Made by a program: the position numbers and the translations under genes. From Lewinella sp. IMCC34191 (GTDB taxonomy: Bacteria > Bacteroidota > Bacteroidia > Chitinophagales > Saprospiraceae), in NCBI RefSeq assembly GCF_003390935.1, contig NZ_QNQZ01000007.1, positions 124,001 through 188,000 of the forward strand: a stretch of 64,000 bases of DNA, written 5' to 3'. How positions within the stretch are numbered: position 1 is the first letter of the stretch; every line of letters begins with the position of its first letter. Below, piece by piece: positions 18,956 to 26,917 of this stretch. The notes under the pieces were generated by a model that did not search any database, was not told the origin of the DNA, and saw only the letters and a list, made by a program, of their open reading frames with translations.

Positions 18956-20178
18956 TTCACATTGTTTTGGCTGATGGCTACGATTACTTCAGCGGCTTTC
19001 TTCATCTCGTATACGCTCGCCCACTCAAAGGGAGAATGAAAGGCGTGTTCCCCGGCAAAAATATTGGGGCAGGGTAAGCCCATAAAGCTCAATCTGGATC
19101 CGTCCGTTCCGCCCCGGATAGCTGCCTTTCGCACGGGCAAACCTACCGACCTAATGGCCTCCTCCGCCAGCCGAACCACGCGGGGGTGATCCTGGATCAC
19201 TTCCTTCATGTTGCGATACTGTTCTTTGACCTCGAGCTTGATGTGGCTATTGGGGTAGCGCGGTCCGACCTCATCGACGATGGCCTGTAAGACACCGGCA
19301 TGGTCGACCAGCTGGTCGGTAGCGAAGTCGCGCAGGATAAAATCGATGCGGGCACTTTCCGCTTTCCCTGATATGCTTACCGGGTGAATAAAGCCCTCCC
19401 GGTCTTCCGTGGTTTCGGGACTTAATCCCATACGCGGCAGCGCCGCCACGATATCGGCGGCAATCTTCACGGCGTTTTCCAGCTTGTCCTTGCCAAAACC
19501 CGGATGGGCGCTTACCCCCTCGATGGTAATGATGGCCGCATCCGCGCTGAACGTCTCATCTTCCATGCTGCCGCGGGCTTCTCCGTCGATCGTATATCCG
19601 AAGTCGGCAGCAAGTTTATCCATATCCACGGCGTCTACGCCACGGCCGATCTCCTCGTCGGGCGTGAATAGAATTCGTAGCCGACCGTGCGGTACATCCG
19701 GATTCTGCATCAGATACTCTACGGCAGCCATGATGGCGGCTATACCGGATTTATTATCGGCACCCAGGAGCGTGTCGCCGCTGGAGGTAACGATGGTCTC
19801 ACCCATATTGTCGGAAAGGCCCGGGAACTCGCTGGCCCGAATGACGATCTGGCTACCCAACGGGAGGTGTATATCCGTACCGTCGTAGTTTTCATGAACG
19901 ATGGGTTTGACGTTCGTTCCGCTGGCGTCCGGGCTGGTGTCCATATGCGAGCAGAAGCATATGACCGGTGCGTCTTCGTGGCCGGCGGTAGCCGGCACCG
20001 TAGCGTAGACGTAGCCGTGTTCGTCAAGCTCCACATCCGTAACGCCCAGCGACTGCAGCTCCTTAAATAGCAATCGAGCCAGGTCAAACTGCTTAGCCGT
20101 TGAAGGCTGGGAGGGGGAATTAGGGTCGGACTGGGTGTCGACAACCACGTATCGGAGGAATCGATCTAATACTTGCAT
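18952..20178 (-). CDS. pepT: Peptidase T (tripeptide aminopeptidase)
   Basis: A dizinc M20 peptidase that removes the N-terminal residue of tripeptides. The 408-residue length is typical. Metal and catalytic segments: CFCSHMDTSPD, LLGADNKSGIAAI, FTPDEEIGRGVD, YTIDGEARGSME and the C-terminal IFAGEHAFHSPFEWAS. The dimerisation insert (EGVSAHPGFGKDKLENAVK) is present. No signal peptide, so cytoplasmic. It leads the two-gene unit with the thioesterase. Confidence 0.96.
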   Translation of the reverse strand: MQVLDRFLRYVVVDTQSDPNSPSQPSTAKQFDLARLLFKELQSLGVTDVELDEHGYVYATVPATAGHEDAPVICFCSHMDTSPDASGTNVKPIVHENYDGTDIHLPLGSQIVIRASEFPGLSDNMGETIVTSSGDTLLGADNKSGIAAIMAAVEYLMQNPDVPHGRLRILFTPDEEIGRGVDAVDMDKLAADFGYTIDGEARGSMEDETFSADAAIITIEGVSAHPGFGKDKLENAVKIAADIVAALPRMGLSPETTEDREGFIHPVSISGKAESARIDFILRDFATDQLVDHAGVLQAIVDEVGPRYPNSHIKLEVKEQYRNMKEVIQDHPRVVRLAEEAIRSVGLPVRKAAIRGGTDGSRLSFMGLPCPNIFAGEHAFHSPFEWASVYEMKKAAEVIVAISQNNVK

Positions 20179-20272
20179 GGCGCAATATAGCCTGGGGTCG
20201 GGAGTGCGTCCGTCGGTGAGTGCCGGGTCTCGAACATTTGTGGCGGGGCACGGGATTTACTGAGTTACGTTG

Positions 20273-20289
20273 TACCTGCGCTCCGCCGC
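20273..20289 (-). repeat. Dispersed 17-mer, exact copy 2 (intergenic)
   Basis: The reverse complement of the window gives GCGGCGGAGCGCAGGTA. It lies 24 bases before the MtfA-type peptidase start. Flanks GTTGT and ACAAC and the inner TGCG/CGCA could pair around it. Confidence 0.85.
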
Positions 20290-20313
20290 AAACAACCTTA
20301 TCTAAACGACCGA

Positions 20314-21156
20314 ATGACCTACTCCACCACATTTGTCGCCGTGCTTGTGCTCTGCCTGGCCGGCGGACTGATTTATTACCTGTTTCGCGACGAACCGTTG
20401 GGCCCACTGCCCGAATTTCGGAAGCAATGGCGACGTCTGCTAAGGAAAAGGGTGACCTATTATAAGACCCTCGACCGGAAGGAGAAAAAACGTTTCCAGG
20501 AACGGATGCGCTACTTTTTCCAACGGGTAACCATCACCGGTATCGATACGGAAGTGACCGAACTGGACCGCGTGCTGGTAGCCGCCAGCGGCATCATTCC
20601 GACCTTCGGCTTCGACGACTGGAACCAGTATCCGAAATTGCGTGAGGTGCTCCTCTATCCCAATACCTTCAACAAGGAAACCTTTGCAACGGAGGGTGCG
20701 GACCGCACGATCGCCGGTATGGTAGGCGGTGGCTATATGAACGGGAAACTCCTGCTATCCCAGCATGCCCTGCGCGCCGGATTCGAGAACGCCGGGCGCA
20801 ATAATACCGGCATTCACGAATTCACCCACCTGCTAGATAAAGCAGACGGGGAGACGGACGGCATTCCCGATTACTTCCTCGACAATCAGTACCTGATCCC
20901 CTGGGTGGAGATGATCCGTTCCGAGATGGCGGCTATTCAGCATGGCGATTCTGACATCGATAAATATGCCCTTACCAATAAGGCCGAATTCTTTGCGGTG
21001 GCAGCTGAATACTTCTTCAATCGGCCGGCTGCCTTCGCCCACAAGCACCCCGAATTATTCTCCCTTATGGAGCGGATCTTCCACCAGGATTTGGATCACG
21101 ACGGCGGGGTAGGGACGGTAGACCATCAGGACCCCGTAGCGGCTACACGGGAGTAG
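20314..21156 (+). CDS. MtfA-type (M90) zinc metallopeptidase with N-terminal membrane anchor
   Basis: A 280-residue protein of the MtfA/M90 family. Residues 3-20 form a single membrane segment. The zinc motif is GIHEFTHLLDKADGETDG (HExxH near residue 170), and NKAEFFAVAAEYFFNRP contains the third-ligand Glu. In E. coli MtfA cleaves short substrates and interacts with the Mlc repressor; no such partner is visible here. It is the first of three plus-strand genes spaced by 17-37 bases. Confidence 0.9.
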   Translation: MTYSTTFVAVLVLCLAGGLIYYLFRDEPLGPLPEFRKQWRRLLRKRVTYYKTLDRKEKKRFQERMRYFFQRVTITGIDTEVTELDRVLVAASGIIPTFGFDDWNQYPKLREVLLYPNTFNKETFATEGADRTIAGMVGGGYMNGKLLLSQHALRAGFENAGRNNTGIHEFTHLLDKADGETDGIPDYFLDNQYLIPWVEMIRSEMAAIQHGDSDIDKYALTNKAEFFAVAAEYFFNRPAAFAHKHPELFSLMERIFHQDLDHDGGVGTVDHQDPVAATRE

Positions 21157-21193
21157 TCGCAAACATGTCCATTTGGGGCGGGTTACCCTATTG

Positions 21194-22384
21194 ATGATAC
21201 CAGCTATCCGCCGCCGCTACAACGATACGTTCTCCAACGAAGCTTACCAGGCCATGCTGGCCTGGCTGGGTGGACAGTACAATCACGACCCGAAGTTTCA
21301 CGTAGCGGAGACCCCCGTTTTCTTTCCCGCCGACTTCCGGGAGAAAGTCTTTCAGGCGTGTACGGATATCATCGGGACCGTCACCGCGCCCGGTTACGCT
21401 GAACAGGCCGCCCGGGCCATTCCTCCCGGAGAGAATGTACCCAATCAGGACGAGCGACCGCTGTTCCTGCAGTTGGACTTCGGTGTTTGTCGGGCGGAAG
21501 ATGGCACGGTCGTTCCTCAGTTAGTGGAGGTACAGGGCTTCCCTTCTCTCTATTTCTTCCAGGGATTGCTCGACCGCAGTTTCCGTCGCTTTTTTACCAT
21601 TCCCGATGGCTTCTCCGCCCGCTTCGACGGATCCAGCGATGCGGAATACCTGGAACTACTGCGAGAAACAATTCTGGGCGGACACGACCCGCGGCATGTC
21701 ATCCTCCTGGAGGTGGACCCTAAAAGCCAAACAACACGTATCGACTTCATCGTGGCCTGTGCGGAACTGGGCATCAGTGAGGTATGTATCACCGAGGTAG
21801 ATCTGGTAGACGGAAAACTGTACTACGACCGTGACGGGGAGCGAACGCAAGTGCACCGCATCTTTAACCGGGTCATCTTTGATGAATTAAAGGCCCGCAC
21901 CGATCTCGAACGAAAGTTTAACCTGATCGAGGAGGCGGAGGTGGAATGGGCGGGCCATCCGAACTGGTTTTTCCTGATCAGCAAGTTCAGCCTCCCCTTT
22001 CTGGATAGCCCCTACGTTCCGGAAACCCATTTTTTATCGGAACTGGACCAATACCCGGCGGACCTGTCCGCTTACGTTCTAAAGCCACTGTACAGCTTTG
22101 CCGGTATGGGGGTGAACCTGCACCCGACGATCGAGGATCTCCAGGCGATCGATGAACCGGAACACTACATTTTACAGAAGAAAGTGAACTACGTGCCGAT
22201 CGTGGAGACGCCGGATGAGCCGGCGCGGGTGGAACTACGCATGATGTACCTTTGGCCCCCGGATGAAGAACGGCCGATACTGGTCAACAATCTCGTCCGC
22301 CTGTCTAAGGGTGAAATGATCGGGGTGCGCTACAATAAGGGGAAAACCTGGGTAGGGGGCACCGTAGGATATTTCGCACCTTAG
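21194..22384 (+). CDS. Conserved protein of unknown function (ATP-grasp-like appearance)
   Basis: A 396-residue soluble protein I do not recognise by name. Visible segments that recall ATP-grasp ligases are VPQLVEVQGFPSLYFFQ, YVLKPLYSFAGMGVNLHP, HYILQKKVNY and a late ARVELRMMYLWP with an Asn/Arg pair in LVNNLVRLSKGEMIGVRYNKGKTWVGG. No signal or membrane segment. I start at 21194 (MIPAIRRRYNDTF). It follows the MtfA-type gene by 37 bases and precedes the lipoprotein pyrophosphatase by 24 bases. A peptide or amine ligase role is only a guess. Confidence 0.7.
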   Translation: MIPAIRRRYNDTFSNEAYQAMLAWLGGQYNHDPKFHVAETPVFFPADFREKVFQACTDIIGTVTAPGYAEQAARAIPPGENVPNQDERPLFLQLDFGVCRAEDGTVVPQLVEVQGFPSLYFFQGLLDRSFRRFFTIPDGFSARFDGSSDAEYLELLRETILGGHDPRHVILLEVDPKSQTTRIDFIVACAELGISEVCITEVDLVDGKLYYDRDGERTQVHRIFNRVIFDELKARTDLERKFNLIEEAEVEWAGHPNWFFLISKFSLPFLDSPYVPETHFLSELDQYPADLSAYVLKPLYSFAGMGVNLHPTIEDLQAIDEPEHYILQKKVNYVPIVETPDEPARVELRMMYLWPPDEERPILVNNLVRLSKGEMIGVRYNKGKTWVGGTVGYFAP

Positions 22385-22408
22385 CGCGGAATTCCCAAAC
22401 ACACCTCC

Positions 22409-23038
22409 ATGCGCGTGCTGCTTTACCTTGGTTGTTGCTTGCTCGTAGCCTGTTCGGCCGACTCCGACGTCGATGCTGAATCGGTATTGGTAGACCCCTA
22501 TACCTTGCCCAGCATTGACGGCGATGCGCTAAACGTCATCGTTGAAATACCCGCCGGGACCAATCACAAGATCGAATACCATCCAGGGCGTGGCTACATA
22601 AATGATACACTTGAGGACGGCGGGACGCGGGTGATCAGCTTTTTGCCCTATCCGGGCAATTACGGCTTCGTTCCTTCTACGCTGATGGACAGTGACCGGG
22701 GTGGTGACGGGGACGGGCTGGACGTTCTGGTAATCGGGGAGAGCGTACCCACCGGTACCTTATTGCGCGTCGTCCCGATAGGAGCGTTGATGCTTCGCGA
22801 CCGGGGGGAGATTGACACTAAAATCATAGCCGTGGCCGCCGACCCGGCCGACCGAACCCTTGACGTCACGACCTTCTTGGACTTTTCACTGGGTAATGAC
22901 GCGGCCAAACAAATTATCGAAACCTGGTTCCTGAATTATAAAGGACCGAACGTGGTCGAGCTACTCAGGTGGGAAGACGAGGCCTACGCCTGGCGGGAGG
23001 TGCGGAAGTGGCAAACCGATAATGAAGCGTTAAATTAG
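22409..23038 (+). CDS. Family I inorganic pyrophosphatase with lipoprotein signal
   Basis: A 209-residue protein that would hydrolyse pyrophosphate to phosphate. The pyrophosphatase fold is shown by VIVEIPAGTNHKIEY, FLPYPGNYGFVPSTL and DGDGLDVLVIGE (metal Asp residues; the signature usually has Pro where this has Gly). The first 15 residues form a lipoprotein signal, LGCCLLVACS. Family I enzymes are normally cytosolic, so an envelope-anchored form is notable. Total length without the signal fits a complete domain. Confidence 0.88.
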   Translation: MRVLLYLGCCLLVACSADSDVDAESVLVDPYTLPSIDGDALNVIVEIPAGTNHKIEYHPGRGYINDTLEDGGTRVISFLPYPGNYGFVPSTLMDSDRGGDGDGLDVLVIGESVPTGTLLRVVPIGALMLRDRGEIDTKIIAVAADPADRTLDVTTFLDFSLGNDAAKQIIETWFLNYKGPNVVELLRWEDEAYAWREVRKWQTDNEALN

Positions 23039-23171
23039 CCCCAAACCGGACCCTATTTTGAGCAAAAGGCGTACTGACCGGTTATATTCACCCGGGTAAA
23101 GTCACTTTTGGTCCTTACTTTTAGTAGGGCCATGCGTCTTACCCGCCTAACTACCCTAATTTCACCCCTTG

Positions 23172-24134
23172 ATGAAACGCTTACTTTGCTTTAGTCTGCT
23201 CATATCGGCCACCGCGCTTAGCGCTCAGAGCTTCGAGTGGGATAAACCCACCCCCGCGACCCATCCGAAAGAAGTTACGGCGACCCCCACAACATACGCC
23301 TCGGCCGCGGAGATCCGTGAGGGCGGACTTGCCGGAATCTACGATAAGGAAGCCGACGGTACTACCACCGCATACGGTGAAATCTACCGGGCTAACGAGC
23401 TAACCGGAAGTCATCCCGTCCTGCCCTTAGGAACACTGCTGCGGGTTACGAATATTGAGAATGGCCGATCCGTCGTCGTTCGGGTTACCGACCGGGGCAA
23501 AGAATGCCCGGAGTGCGTAGTTACGCTGAGCAACACAGCCGCGAGGGAACTCGGTATGGACAACCGGTCGGAAGTCACGATCCAGCCGGACGGCTTCAGC
23601 AACTGGAATCCGGTTCCCCATCAGGACGTCGCCTCCGCGGCGGAAGTTTCCGCTCCGGTGGCCGAAGAAGTGGTACCGCCATCCGCTGTCCTGCGTCCGG
23701 CTTCCGCAACTGACGGAGACGAGCGTCCCAGCGTCTTCACCCGTGAGGTCGTGGCTCCCGCTCCCGCTCCGGCAATATCCGAGGCTCCGAAGGGAGAACC
23801 GGTCGCATACGAGCAAACCGTAACTCCACCTTCGCCCACCGTTGCCCCCGGCAAGCAGCAAGCGCGGGGTGTTACGGAGGAAGTGGCCCTCGAACAAGAA
23901 TCATTTGCCATTCAGTTGGCCGCCTACACGAACGAGACATACGCCGTCCGGCGAGTCCAGGAACTGAAAGATCAGGGAATGGAAGACGTTTACTACCGTT
24001 CCGTCACCAAGGAGGACGGTGAGGTGATCAATCGCGTATACTCCGGCTCCTTTGACAACGTCACTGATGCTCAAACCGCCGTACGCACGATTGCCGGCAA
24101 GTACAAGCTTACCGGAATCGTTTCCAAGTTGTAG
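23172..24134 (+). CDS. RlpA-like double-psi beta-barrel protein with C-terminal SPOR domain
   Basis: A 320-residue periplasmic protein of the RlpA type, a family that cleaves or binds denuded peptidoglycan glycans. Signal peptide 1-18 (ALSAQ). The barrel runs over about 55-145: GLAGIYDKEADGTTTAYGEIY, LPLGTLLRVTNIENGRSVVV, VTDRG. A Pro/Ala-rich linker follows and then a SPOR domain (FAIQLAAYTNETYAVRRVQE, YRVYSGSF-like RVYSGSFDNVTDAQ) at about 245-320. I start at the ATG at 23172; the preceding codon is TTG. An intrinsic terminator follows. Confidence 0.92.
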   Translation: MKRLLCFSLLISATALSAQSFEWDKPTPATHPKEVTATPTTYASAAEIREGGLAGIYDKEADGTTTAYGEIYRANELTGSHPVLPLGTLLRVTNIENGRSVVVRVTDRGKECPECVVTLSNTAARELGMDNRSEVTIQPDGFSNWNPVPHQDVASAAEVSAPVAEEVVPPSAVLRPASATDGDERPSVFTREVVAPAPAPAISEAPKGEPVAYEQTVTPPSPTVAPGKQQARGVTEEVALEQESFAIQLAAYTNETYAVRRVQELKDQGMEDVYYRSVTKEDGEVINRVYSGSFDNVTDAQTAVRTIAGKYKLTGIVSKL

Positions 24135-24160
24135 CAGGTCGCTACTTCCTAAAGAGTCAA

Positions 24161-24191
24161 AGGCTCTCCGTTACCGCGGAGGGCCTTTTTT
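24161..24191 (+). terminator. Terminator of the RlpA-SPOR gene
   Basis: AGGCTCTCCG pairs with CGGAGGGCCT (10-bp stem, one G-T pair), followed by six T. It is 27 bases after the stop codon. Confidence 0.8.
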
Positions 24192-24347
24192 GTGTGTGAA
24201 AAAATGGACATGGTGTTGACACGTATCCGTAAAATGAAATAAAAATCTATATTTACGGCAGATAACAAGTTTAATGTCGGTTTATCAAGCTAAAACGCAA
24301 CTTGTTTGTCGATCGTTCGTTTTTGATTCAAGCATCCTTCATTCGCC

Positions 24348-24431
24348 ATGACTAATCAATCGCATGCCCCCCTCCAACCCGCCGCGATACTCTTTATGCT
24401 GGGGGTTATCCTGTTCCTGATTTACGGATAG
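24348..24431 (+). CDS. Candidate 27-residue single-pass membrane peptide
   Basis: An ATG-started ORF of 27 codons plus stop. The peptide begins MTNQSHAPLQP and then has a hydrophobic segment AAILFMLGVILFLIYG long enough for one membrane helix. It lies in the 519-base gap between the RlpA-SPOR terminator and the NfeD gene, the rest of which (24192-24347 and 24432-24653) shows no other gene. Small single-helix peptides are easily missed, but chance cannot be excluded. Confidence 0.4.
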   Translation: MTNQSHAPLQPAAILFMLGVILFLIYG

Positions 24432-24653
24432 ATCTCATGGCGTTTGCCTGGCCGGTACTCTCCCTTCTTCTCGGCTGCCATGCTCCCTATTTGTCGGGGC
24501 TCAGTCGGGTCTAGTTGCATCGGCAGGCTTCCTTCTAGTCCTTCTATGGAGTCATCATAGACCAAGGGCGATATTCCATCGACGGGTGACCACCTTTCAG
24601 GTAAACGGTAAGTAATGGGTTGAGCGTTAATATTATATTAAAACCGCTCACTC

Positions 24654-25217
24654 ATGATCACGCTACTTACTTACCTCTCGCTCATAACCGGCGGATTATT
24701 GGTACTGCTATTGATCATGGGGATCATAGGCGGTATGGATCTCGATATGGACATCGATGCTGACACCGAAGGAGAAGCCTCTCCCGGAATGGGTGGAGTA
24801 GGTATCGTAAAGGCAACCCTAACCTTTTTGTCAATTGGATCGTGGACGATGCGGATTATGCTCATCACTTCTTCCAATCCTCTCCTTTCGCTTTTAGCCG
24901 GCGTTGCGGCGGGCGCCGTAGCGGTTTACCTACTCTCGCTGGTAGTTTCCTGGTTGCTCGGGCAAGAGGCCGACGTGAACTGGCAGGCCGAAGATGCCCT
25001 TCGGCAAAAGGGTACGGTGTATCTCCGCATACCCGCCGGGGGGGAGGGTATCGTCCGGGTGGAAGTAAAAGGGGGACTACGCGAACTTAAGGCACGCAGT
25101 ACACAAAAGGCGGTGATCCCAACGGGCACGCTTATCACCGTCGAAGAATGCACCGATGACGGCGTGGTACTGGTTCGGCCGGTTGGGCATGTGGCTAATA
25201 CGCCAAACCTTATATAA
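24654..25217 (+). CDS. NfeD-family membrane protein
   Basis: A 187-residue protein with hydrophobic segments at about 5-25 and 75-103 (two or three helices) and a C-terminal OB-fold (about 110-187: GTVYLRIPAGGEGIVRVEVKGG, TLITVEECTDDGVVLVRPV). An acidic stretch, MDLDMDIDADTEGEA, lies between helices. NfeD proteins are found next to flotillin or stomatin genes and act with them in membrane microdomains. The flotillin gene follows 71 bases later, supporting that pairing. Confidence 0.88.
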   Translation: MITLLTYLSLITGGLLVLLLIMGIIGGMDLDMDIDADTEGEASPGMGGVGIVKATLTFLSIGSWTMRIMLITSSNPLLSLLAGVAAGAVAVYLLSLVVSWLLGQEADVNWQAEDALRQKGTVYLRIPAGGEGIVRVEVKGGLRELKARSTQKAVIPTGTLITVEECTDDGVVLVRPVGHVANTPNLI

Positions 25218-25288
25218 CTTCAACTATACGTTGCCGGCGGAAACCGTCGTTTGCGGCCGGAATACACTCACCCATAAATCCTTGTAAA

Positions 25289-26821
25289 ATGGAATTTCTA
25301 ATACTGCCTGCTGCCATCGTGGCGCTGATCATGATCTTTGCCGTATGGCTGGTGAGCCGCTACAAACGCTGTCCCAGTGATAAAATTCTGGTTGTCTACG
25401 GGCGGACGGGTAGTGACGCCTCCGCTAAGTGCTACGCCGGTGGCGGAACCTTTGTGTGGCCGGTTATTCAGGACTACCAATACCTTGATCTGACCCCCTT
25501 GTCCATAGACGTGAACCTGCAGGATGCCCTTTCCAAGCAGAATATCCGGGTTAGCGTTCCGGCACAGTTTACCGTTGGAATCAGCAACAAGCCTCACCTG
25601 ATGCTGGCTGCTGCAGAGCGGCTGCTGGCGCTGGACCGGACCAATATCAGCAACCTGAGCCACGACATCATCATGGGGCAGATGCGCCTCGTGATTGCAA
25701 ATATGGATATCGAGGAGCTCAATATCGACCGCGACAAATTCGTAGAAAGTGTTTACCGCAACGTCGGGGAAGAACTGCACAAGATTGGTCTGGAACTGAT
25801 CAACGTCAACGTTACGGACATCCAGGACGAAAGCGGGTACATCAAGGCATTAGGCCAGGAGGCCGCGGCGAAAGCCATCAACGATGCCAAGATCAAGGTG
25901 GCCAATGAGCTCCGGACGGGCAGCATCGGTGAGGCCGAAGCCCAGCAGGATCAGCGTTCCAAAGTAGCGGACGCGAATAGCCGGGCCGAAATCGGGGAGG
26001 CCGCCGCCCTCCAGCAACAGCGTATTCAGGTAGCCGCCGCCAATAGCCGGGCGGAGATCGGGGAAGCGGAAGCGCAGCGCGAACGCCGTATCAAGGTGTC
26101 CGAGGCGGAAAGTTTCGCGCAGATTGGAGAGGCCGCCAGCCGCGCCGAGGCGACCCAGGGTAAGAACACCGCTGAAATCAAGATCGCCGAAAGTAACGCC
26201 GCCCGCGACGTCGCTATGGCGGAGGCCCGTCGCCAGTCGGAAGCGGCCCGAAAAGTTGCGGAGGCCAAGGCTCGGGAAGAGGCTTACCGCGCGGAGCAGG
26301 ATGCCGAAATCGCCCGCGCTGCTACCGAAAAGGCCCGTATGGAAGCCGAGCAGGTAGTAGTAGCCGATATAGAAAAGCAGAAAGCCATCATCGCGGCCCA
26401 GGCCGAGGCCGAAAGACGGCGGGAGATCGCCCGTGGTGAAGCGGATGCCGTACTGCTGAAGTACCAGGCGGAAGCACAGGGTATGGAGGAGTTATTGCGT
26501 AAGCAGGCCGACGGCTTCCAGAAACTAGTACAGGCCTCCGGTGGCGATGCGCAGAGCGCGATCAACTACCTGATGCTCGATAAACTGGCCGAACTTAGTC
26601 GGATTCAGACCGACGCGATCAAAGACATCGACATAGAAAAAGTCGTTGTTTATGATAACGGTAGCGGTAAGGGAGTAGGTAATTTCGTTCAGGGACTATA
26701 TGGCATGGTTCCCCAGCTAAGTGACTTCCTAAAACAGAGTGGAATGCAACTACCGGAACATCTAGTGGTCCAGAATGGTCACTCCAAACCCGAGAAACCC
26801 AAAGAGGAGCCATTGAAGTAG
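25289..26821 (+). CDS. Flotillin-family SPFH protein
   Basis: A 510-residue membrane-scaffold protein. An N-terminal helix (3-20) anchors it. The SPFH domain covers about 30-190 (SDKILVVYGRTGSDASAK, SVPAQFTVGISNKPHLM). The flotillin region (about 200-420) is a long Ala/Glu/Arg-rich coiled coil with repeated EIGEA units at about 17-residue spacing (SRAEIGEAAALQQQRIQV). The C-terminus includes VVYDNGSGKGVGNFVQGLYGMVPQL. Flotillins oligomerise and organise ordered lipid domains. A perfect hairpin 21 bases after the stop probably ends the transcript. Confidence 0.93.
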   Translation: MEFLILPAAIVALIMIFAVWLVSRYKRCPSDKILVVYGRTGSDASAKCYAGGGTFVWPVIQDYQYLDLTPLSIDVNLQDALSKQNIRVSVPAQFTVGISNKPHLMLAAAERLLALDRTNISNLSHDIIMGQMRLVIANMDIEELNIDRDKFVESVYRNVGEELHKIGLELINVNVTDIQDESGYIKALGQEAAAKAINDAKIKVANELRTGSIGEAEAQQDQRSKVADANSRAEIGEAAALQQQRIQVAAANSRAEIGEAEAQRERRIKVSEAESFAQIGEAASRAEATQGKNTAEIKIAESNAARDVAMAEARRQSEAARKVAEAKAREEAYRAEQDAEIARAATEKARMEAEQVVVADIEKQKAIIAAQAEAERRREIARGEADAVLLKYQAEAQGMEELLRKQADGFQKLVQASGGDAQSAINYLMLDKLAELSRIQTDAIKDIDIEKVVVYDNGSGKGVGNFVQGLYGMVPQLSDFLKQSGMQLPEHLVVQNGHSKPEKPKEEPLK

Positions 26822-26841
26822 TACGATTAATATACGCGCAT

Positions 26842-26866
26842 GCGCCCGATAGCCTCTATCGGGCGC
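26842..26866 (+). terminator. Hairpin after flotillin
   Basis: GCGCCCGATAG, loop CCT, CTATCGGGCGC: a perfect 11-bp stem 21 bases after the flotillin stop. The T content after it is low (gttgcgttt), so termination strength is uncertain. Confidence 0.55.
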
Positions 26867-26877
26867 GTTGCGTTTAC

Positions 26878-26885
26878 TACCTTTG
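26878..26885 (+). promoter_or_regulatory. -7 box of the peptide-binding lipoprotein gene
   Basis: TACCTTTG, an exact TAnnTTTG match, 33 bases before the ATG at 26918 and just after the flotillin hairpin. A TTG -33 element at the usual distance was not found. Confidence 0.5.
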
Positions 26886-26917
26886 ACTCCTGCATTTTTG
26901 AACTTTGTCTACGCCCC

